A DNA stretch of 64,000 nt. Origin: Apostichopus japonicus (lineage: Eukaryota > Echinodermata > Holothuroidea > Aspidochirotida > Stichopodidae). The position numbers were made by a program, and so were the translations under genes. Each line of letters opens with the position of its first letter. Within the stretch, counting starts at the first letter, position 1. The stretch is taken from the NCBI RefSeq assembly GCF_037975245.1, contig NC_092580.1, positions 8,346,501 through 8,410,500 on the forward strand, given 5' to 3'. Of the stretch, positions 58,791 through 64,000 are shown piece by piece. The notes beneath the pieces are model-generated. The model had not been told where the DNA came from and ran no database searches. It saw nothing but the letters and a program-made list of their open reading frames with translations.

Positions 58791-58902
58791 TTGAGATCTC
58801 ATTTCTTAGGATTTTGACTTTCAATAATTTCAGTAATGCATTATGGGTCCGTATGCAATGAACATAACTAGAGAACTGTTGGTTGGGAGATCATTGAAAT
58901 CA

Positions 58903-59575
58903 GGGGCGTAGCGAAGTTTTTTTTTTGTTGGGGGGGGTGTGGAGAATTATTATTTGCCGACGGATCTGGAAGTGGTGACTGAAATGGGGGAGGGGTCTAA
59001 GGGGAGGGGGTGTCCCCCTCCCCTTTGACAATTTTTTAGTTTTGAAACGTCCTTAGATGCAATCTGGTGCATATTTTAAGTCAAATTTGATTTGCCGACG
59101 GATCTTGAAGTGGTGACTGAAATGGGGGAGGGGTCTAAGAAAATTTAAGAAAATCTAAGAAAATTTAAGAAAACTTTTAGTTTTGAAACGTCCTTAGATG
59201 CAATCTGGTGTATATTTTAAGTCAAATTTGATTTGCCGACGGATCTGGAAGTGGTGACTGAAATGGGGGAGGGGTCTAAGGGGAGGGGGTGTCCCCCTCT
59301 CCTTTGGCAATTTTTTAGTTCTGAAACGTCCTTAGATGCAATCTGGTGCATATTTTAAGTCAAATTTGATTTGCCGACGGATCTTGAAGTGGTGACTGAA
59401 ATGGGGGAGGGGTCTAAGGGGAGTGGGCGTCCCCCTCCCTTTTGGAAAATTTTTAGTTTTGAAACGTCCTTAGATGCAATCTGGTGCATATTTTAAGTCA
59501 AATTTGATTTGCCGGCGGATCTGGAAGTGGTGACTGGAATGGGGGAGGGGTCTAAGGGTAGGGGGTCTGTAGTGG
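58903..59575. repeat. Tandem repeat, about 120-150-bp unit, at a transposon end
   Basis: Starts with CAGGGGCGTAGCGAAG, then five copies of a unit with GCCGACGGATCTGGAAGTGG, GGGGGAGGGGTCTAAG and GAAACGTCCTTAGATGCAAT. It resembles an element whose terminal part was amplified. Confidence 0.88.
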
Positions 59576-60384
59576 CAGAGTTGCTTATTCCGCCTTCCAT
59601 AGAAAAGTTATTTTTATGTTTTCGGGTGTTGAAAGCCTACAAGCCAACACGGTATTTACGAGCTTAATTATCACCATTTGTGATCTACGAGTACGTTTAT
59701 ACGAGTACGTTTCGAGTATATAACCATTCTATAGCGTTTAGAGTGTATCATTCAACAGTTATTTTGTTTCCTTGTTTTTCGTGTTTTTTGTGAGGAACGG
59801 TGTAAATATCTCTGTAAATACAAGTTGTTTTATTACTTTACTACGGACTTTCGTCAGTGTGTGTTTTTATATTACGGATTTTCGTCTTCGTCTTCAGCTA
59901 ATTTTAGTCGGCTTTTCAGCTCCGTGCCCGGACATCACATGGTAAATACCTTGGTTATGTGTTTACGAAACCTTACGATGGACTGTTTATTTTATATGTT
60001 AACAATACGTTATGATTACGAACCTTTTTGTGACCCCTCGCTACTGATTGAAATGTGGATAGGCTATAGCGGAAGTAGGCAAAGCTATCTACTGTGTATG
60101 TAGTGCGCACAGTATCTAGGTTAGTTACAGTTCTCGTATAACGGGGCTACAGTTTTCAGTGAAAGCAGCGCGCGAGTGCCATCAGGGGTTGCAACTTTGA
60201 ACTTCTCCACCTCAGGGTAGATAATAACATGTAAATCAGTTGCGCCCACCAAAATAAGCTCCACCTAGCGGATAAAAGCGATACGGAAGCTTCGTGTGGA
60301 CTTTTATATAATGAAAGTCTTAATAGCTGTTTCTTTCTACAAAAAGGATGTATTTATTTAAGAGTCTGTTGAAAACAATTTACT
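59576..60384. other. Spacer before the satellite, no recognised gene
   Basis: A 92-codon open frame at 59825-60103 has no recognisable family. The string CCACCTCAGGGTAG at about 60208, also part of the satellite unit, occurs here as an isolated copy. Confidence 0.45.
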
Positions 60385-63300
60385 TATGACTCTTATGGAC
60401 CCGTTTATTTATTTTAAATAATGTTAAGTACACTGTGTATTATTTTCAGCAACATTTATGGACAATTTGGGTGTTTCTCGGGGTTAAAACTCCACCTCGA
60501 TTTTTTCCAAAATATTGCGATCACTTATGACTAATGGAACCGTTTACTTATTTTAGACGACTGTGTTAAACACACAATGTAGTAATTTCAGCTACATTGA
60601 TGGACAATTAGGGTGTTTCTCGGGGTTAAAACTCAGCTCCACCTCAGGGTAGCTCAGTAACGCGATTGATTTTGGAAAATTCAAAACTTCGATTTTTGAC
60701 CAAATTTAATACATTTTTACGAAAAATTGCGATAACTTATGACTCTAATGGACCTGTTTATTAATTGTAGACTATGTTAAATATACTATGTAGTAATTTC
60801 AGCTACATTGATGGACAATTAGGGTGTTTCTCGGGGTTAACACTCAGCTCCACCTCAGGGTAGCTCAGTAACGCGATTGATTTTGGAAAATTCAAAAATT
60901 CGATTTTTGACCAAATTTAATAAATTTTTACGAAAAATTGCGATAACTTATGACTCTAATGGACCCGGTTACTTATTGTAGACTATGTTCAATACACTAT
61001 GTATTAATTTCAGCTACATTGATGGACAATTAGGGTGTTTCTCGGGGTTAACACTCAGCTCCACCTCAGGGTAGCTCAGTAACGCGATTGATTTTGGAAA
61101 ATTCAAAACTTCGATTTTTGACCAAATTTAATACATTTTTACGAAAAATTGCGATAACGTATGACTCTAATGGACCCGTTTATTAATTGTAGACTATGTT
61201 CAATACACTATGTAGTAATTTCAGCTACATTGATGGACAATTAGGGTGTTTCTCGGGGTTAAAACTCAGCTCCACCTCAGGGTAGCTCAGTAACGCGATT
61301 GATTTTGGAAAATTCAAAACTTCGATTTTTGACCAAATTTAATACATTTTTACGAATAATTGCGATAACGTATGACTCTAATGGACCCGTTTATTAATTG
61401 TAGACTATGTTCAATACACTATGTAGTAATTTCAGCTACATTGATGGACAATTAGGGTGTTTCTCGGGGTTAACACTCAGCTCCACCTCAGGGTAGCTCA
61501 GTAACGCGATTGATTTTGGAAATTTTAAAAATTCGATTTTTGACCAAATTTAATACATTTTTACGAAAAATTGCGATAACGTATGACTCTAATGGACCCG
61601 TTTATTAATTGTAGACTATGTTCAATACACTATGTAGTAATTTCAGCTACATTGATGGACAATTAGGGTGTTTCTCGGGGTTAAAACTCAGCTCCACCTC
61701 AGGGTAGCTCAGTAACGCGATTGATTTTGGAAAATTCAAAACTTCGATTTTTGACCAAATTTAATACATTTTTACGAAAAATTGCGATAACTTATGACTC
61801 TAATGGACCCGGTTACTTATTGTAGACTATGTTCAATACACTATGTATTAATTTCAGCTACATTGATGGACAATTAGGGTGTTTCTCGGGGTTAACACTC
61901 AGCTCCACCTCAGGGTAGCTCAGTAACGCGATTGATTTTGGAAAATTCAAAACTTCGATTTTTGACCAAATTTAATACATTTTTACGAAAAATTGCGATA
62001 ACTTATGACTCTAATGGACCCGGTTACTTATTGTAGACTATGTTCAATACACTATGTATTAATTTCAGCTACATTGATGGACAATTAGGGTGTTTCTCGG
62101 GGTTAACACTCAGCTCCACCTCAGGGTAGCTCAGTAACGCGATTGATTTTGGAAAATTCAAAACTTCGATTTTTGACCAAATTTAATACATTTTTACGAA
62201 AAATTGCGATAACGTATGACTCTAATGGACCCGTTTATTAATTGTAGACTATGTTCAATACACTATGTATTAATTTCAGCTACATTGATGGACAATTAGG
62301 GTGTTTCTCGGGGTTAACACTCAGCTCCACCTCAGGGTAGCTCAGTAACGCGATTGATTTTGGAAATTTTAAAAATTCGATTTTTGACCAAATTTAATAC
62401 AGTTTTACGAAGAATTGCGATAACTCATGACTCTAATGGACCCGTTTATTAATTGAAGACTATGTTCAATACACTATGTAGTAATTTCAGCTACATTGAT
62501 GGACAATTAGGGTGTTTCTCGGGGTTAACACTCAGCTCCACCTCAGGGTAGCTCAGTAACGCGATTGATTTTGGAAATTTTAAAAATTCGATTTTTGACC
62601 AAATTTAATACATTTTTACGAAGAATTGCGATAACGTATGACTCTAATGGACCCGTTTATTAATTGTAGACTATGTTCAATACACTATGTAGTAATTTCA
62701 GCTACATTGATGGACAATTAGGGTGTTTCTCGGGGTTAAAACTCAGCTCCACCTCAGGGTAGCTCAGTAACGCGATTGATTTTGGAAAATTCAAAACTTC
62801 GATTTTTGACCAAATTTAATACATTTTTACGAAAAGTTGCGATAACGTATGACTCTAATGGACCCGTTTGTTAATTGTAGACTATGTTCAATACACTATG
62901 TAGTAATTTCAGCTACATTGATGGACAATTAGGGTGTTTCTCGGGGTTAACACTCAGCTCCACCTCAGGGTAGCTCAGTAACGCGATTGATTTTGGAACA
63001 TTCAAAAATTCGATTTTTGACCAAATTTAATACATTTTTACGAAAAATTGCGATAACGTATGACTCTAATGGACCTGTTTATTAATTGTAGACTATGTTC
63101 AATACACTATGTATTAATTTCAGCTACATTGATGGACAATTAGGGTGTTTCTCGGGGTTAACACTCAGCTCCACCTCAGGGTAGCTCAGTAACGCGATTG
63201 ATTTTGGAAATTTTAAAAATTCGATTTTTGACCAAATTTAATACAGTTTTACGAAGAATTGCGATAACTCATGACTCTAATGGACCCGTTTATTAATTGA

Positions 63301-63805
63301 AGACTATGTTCAATACACTATGTAGTAATTTCAGCTACATTGATGGACAATTAGGGTGTTTCTCGGGGTTAACACTCAGCTCCACCTCAGGGTAGCTCAG
63401 TAACGCGATTGATTTTGGAAATTTTAAAAATTCGATTTTTGACCAAATTTAATACATTTTTACGAAAAGTTGCGATAACGTATGACTCTAATGGACCCGT
63501 TTGTTAATTGTAGACTATGTTCAATACACTATGTATTAATTTCAGCTACATTGATGGACAATTAGGGTGTTTCTCGGGGTTAACACTCAGCTCCACCTCA
63601 GGGTAGCTCAGTAACGCGATTGATTTTGGAAAATTCAAAACTTCGATTTTTGACCAAATTTAATACATTTTTACGAAGAATTGCGATAACTTATGACTCT
63701 AATGGACACGTTTATTTTTTGTTTTTGGTCGACTGTGTTAAATACACTTTGTAGTAATGTTAGCCACATTTATGGATATTTTTGGTGTTTCTCGGGGTTA
63801 CAACT
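60385..63805. repeat. Satellite array, 211-bp unit
   Basis: About 16 units with TGGACAATTAGGGTGTTTCT, AGCTCCACCTCAGGGTAGCT and CGATTTTTGACCAAATTTAA. The core is very homogeneous and both edge units are diverged. Some variants recur every four units (about 844 bp). Confidence 0.98.
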
Positions 63806-64000
63806 GTTTTTTATAATATTTTTTTTACAAAAACAAACAAAGAAAACAGCGATGAAGTATAATTTAACCAGAATATATCGTTATCAAAATGTATGTAACT
63901 TTCACTGTATTAATTCATCACCTTTCCACCATCCAAGAAATAATGACTGAAATTTCACAAATCAACAGTGCGAGAACGATACTGATTATAAAAAGTTGCA

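Noticed and set aside
59825-60103. 92-codon plus-strand frame
   Set aside because: No recognisable motif. The Phe, Tyr and Ser bias matches local pyrimidine-rich sequence.

Overview
The window is eukaryotic and almost certainly animal. It has introns with GT..AG boundaries, a metazoan MCM2 and a metazoan TPRA1, tRNA-derived SINE and LTR remnants, AT-rich spacers and an exceptional density of minisatellites. The repeat style and gene order suggest a marine invertebrate deuterostome, perhaps an echinoderm such as a sea cucumber. That placement is an inference and cannot be fixed from the sequence alone.

Three multi-exon genes can be reconstructed by hand with consistent splice sites and reading phase. 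(1) MCM2, minus strand, 11403 down to 889: 16 coding exons, 850 codons. The last short exon (about 36 residues by comparison with the family) lies beyond the left edge. (2) TPRA1, plus strand: nine coding exons from 16093 to 29795, 406 residues, a seven-transmembrane protein. MCM2 and TPRA1 are head to head across a short shared promoter (about 11404-11748) with E2F-like sites and two perfect CRE palindromes. As I recall, the human genome has the same head-to-head pair, so this looks like an ancient bidirectional promoter. (3) An unrecognised gene, minus strand, 55717 down to 38989: six coding exons, one of only 32 bases, encoding a 221-residue secreted or membrane-anchored protein with eight cysteines outside the signal peptide.

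The rest is introns and spacers built from tandem arrays and transposons. Arrays with units of about 15 to 211 bp sit in many introns: 1-875, 4470-5280, 5640-6370 (MCM2); 18002-18680, 20510-21250, 22950-23760, 25190-25640, 25880-26150, 27370-28850 (TPRA1); 42360-47320, 50530-51050, 51500-51800 (third gene). Intergenic arrays lie at 33540-34805, 34960-35145 and 36440-38340. A 211-bp satellite fills 60385-63805.

Mobile elements with visible ends are a 1509-bp solo LTR (42485-43993), a 2195-bp TIR element carrying nine copies of a 15-bp motif (47325-49519), a tRNA-derived SINE with 7-bp target duplication (41635-41875), two hAT-like elements with 8-bp target duplications (19791-20174 and 40021-41616), and a nest of TIR elements (53649-55469).

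The most notable points are a minisatellite whose unit contains the end of TPRA1 exon 2 plus its 5' splice site, so the intron holds dozens of copies of the donor; a duplicated acceptor and exon start before TPRA1 exon 9 with an in-frame stop; a minisatellite rich in perfect CArG boxes with a 665-bp higher-order period; and the TIR element with the repeated TGTCCCGTACGTCAC motif. No prokaryotic system, CRISPR array or viral gene was found.
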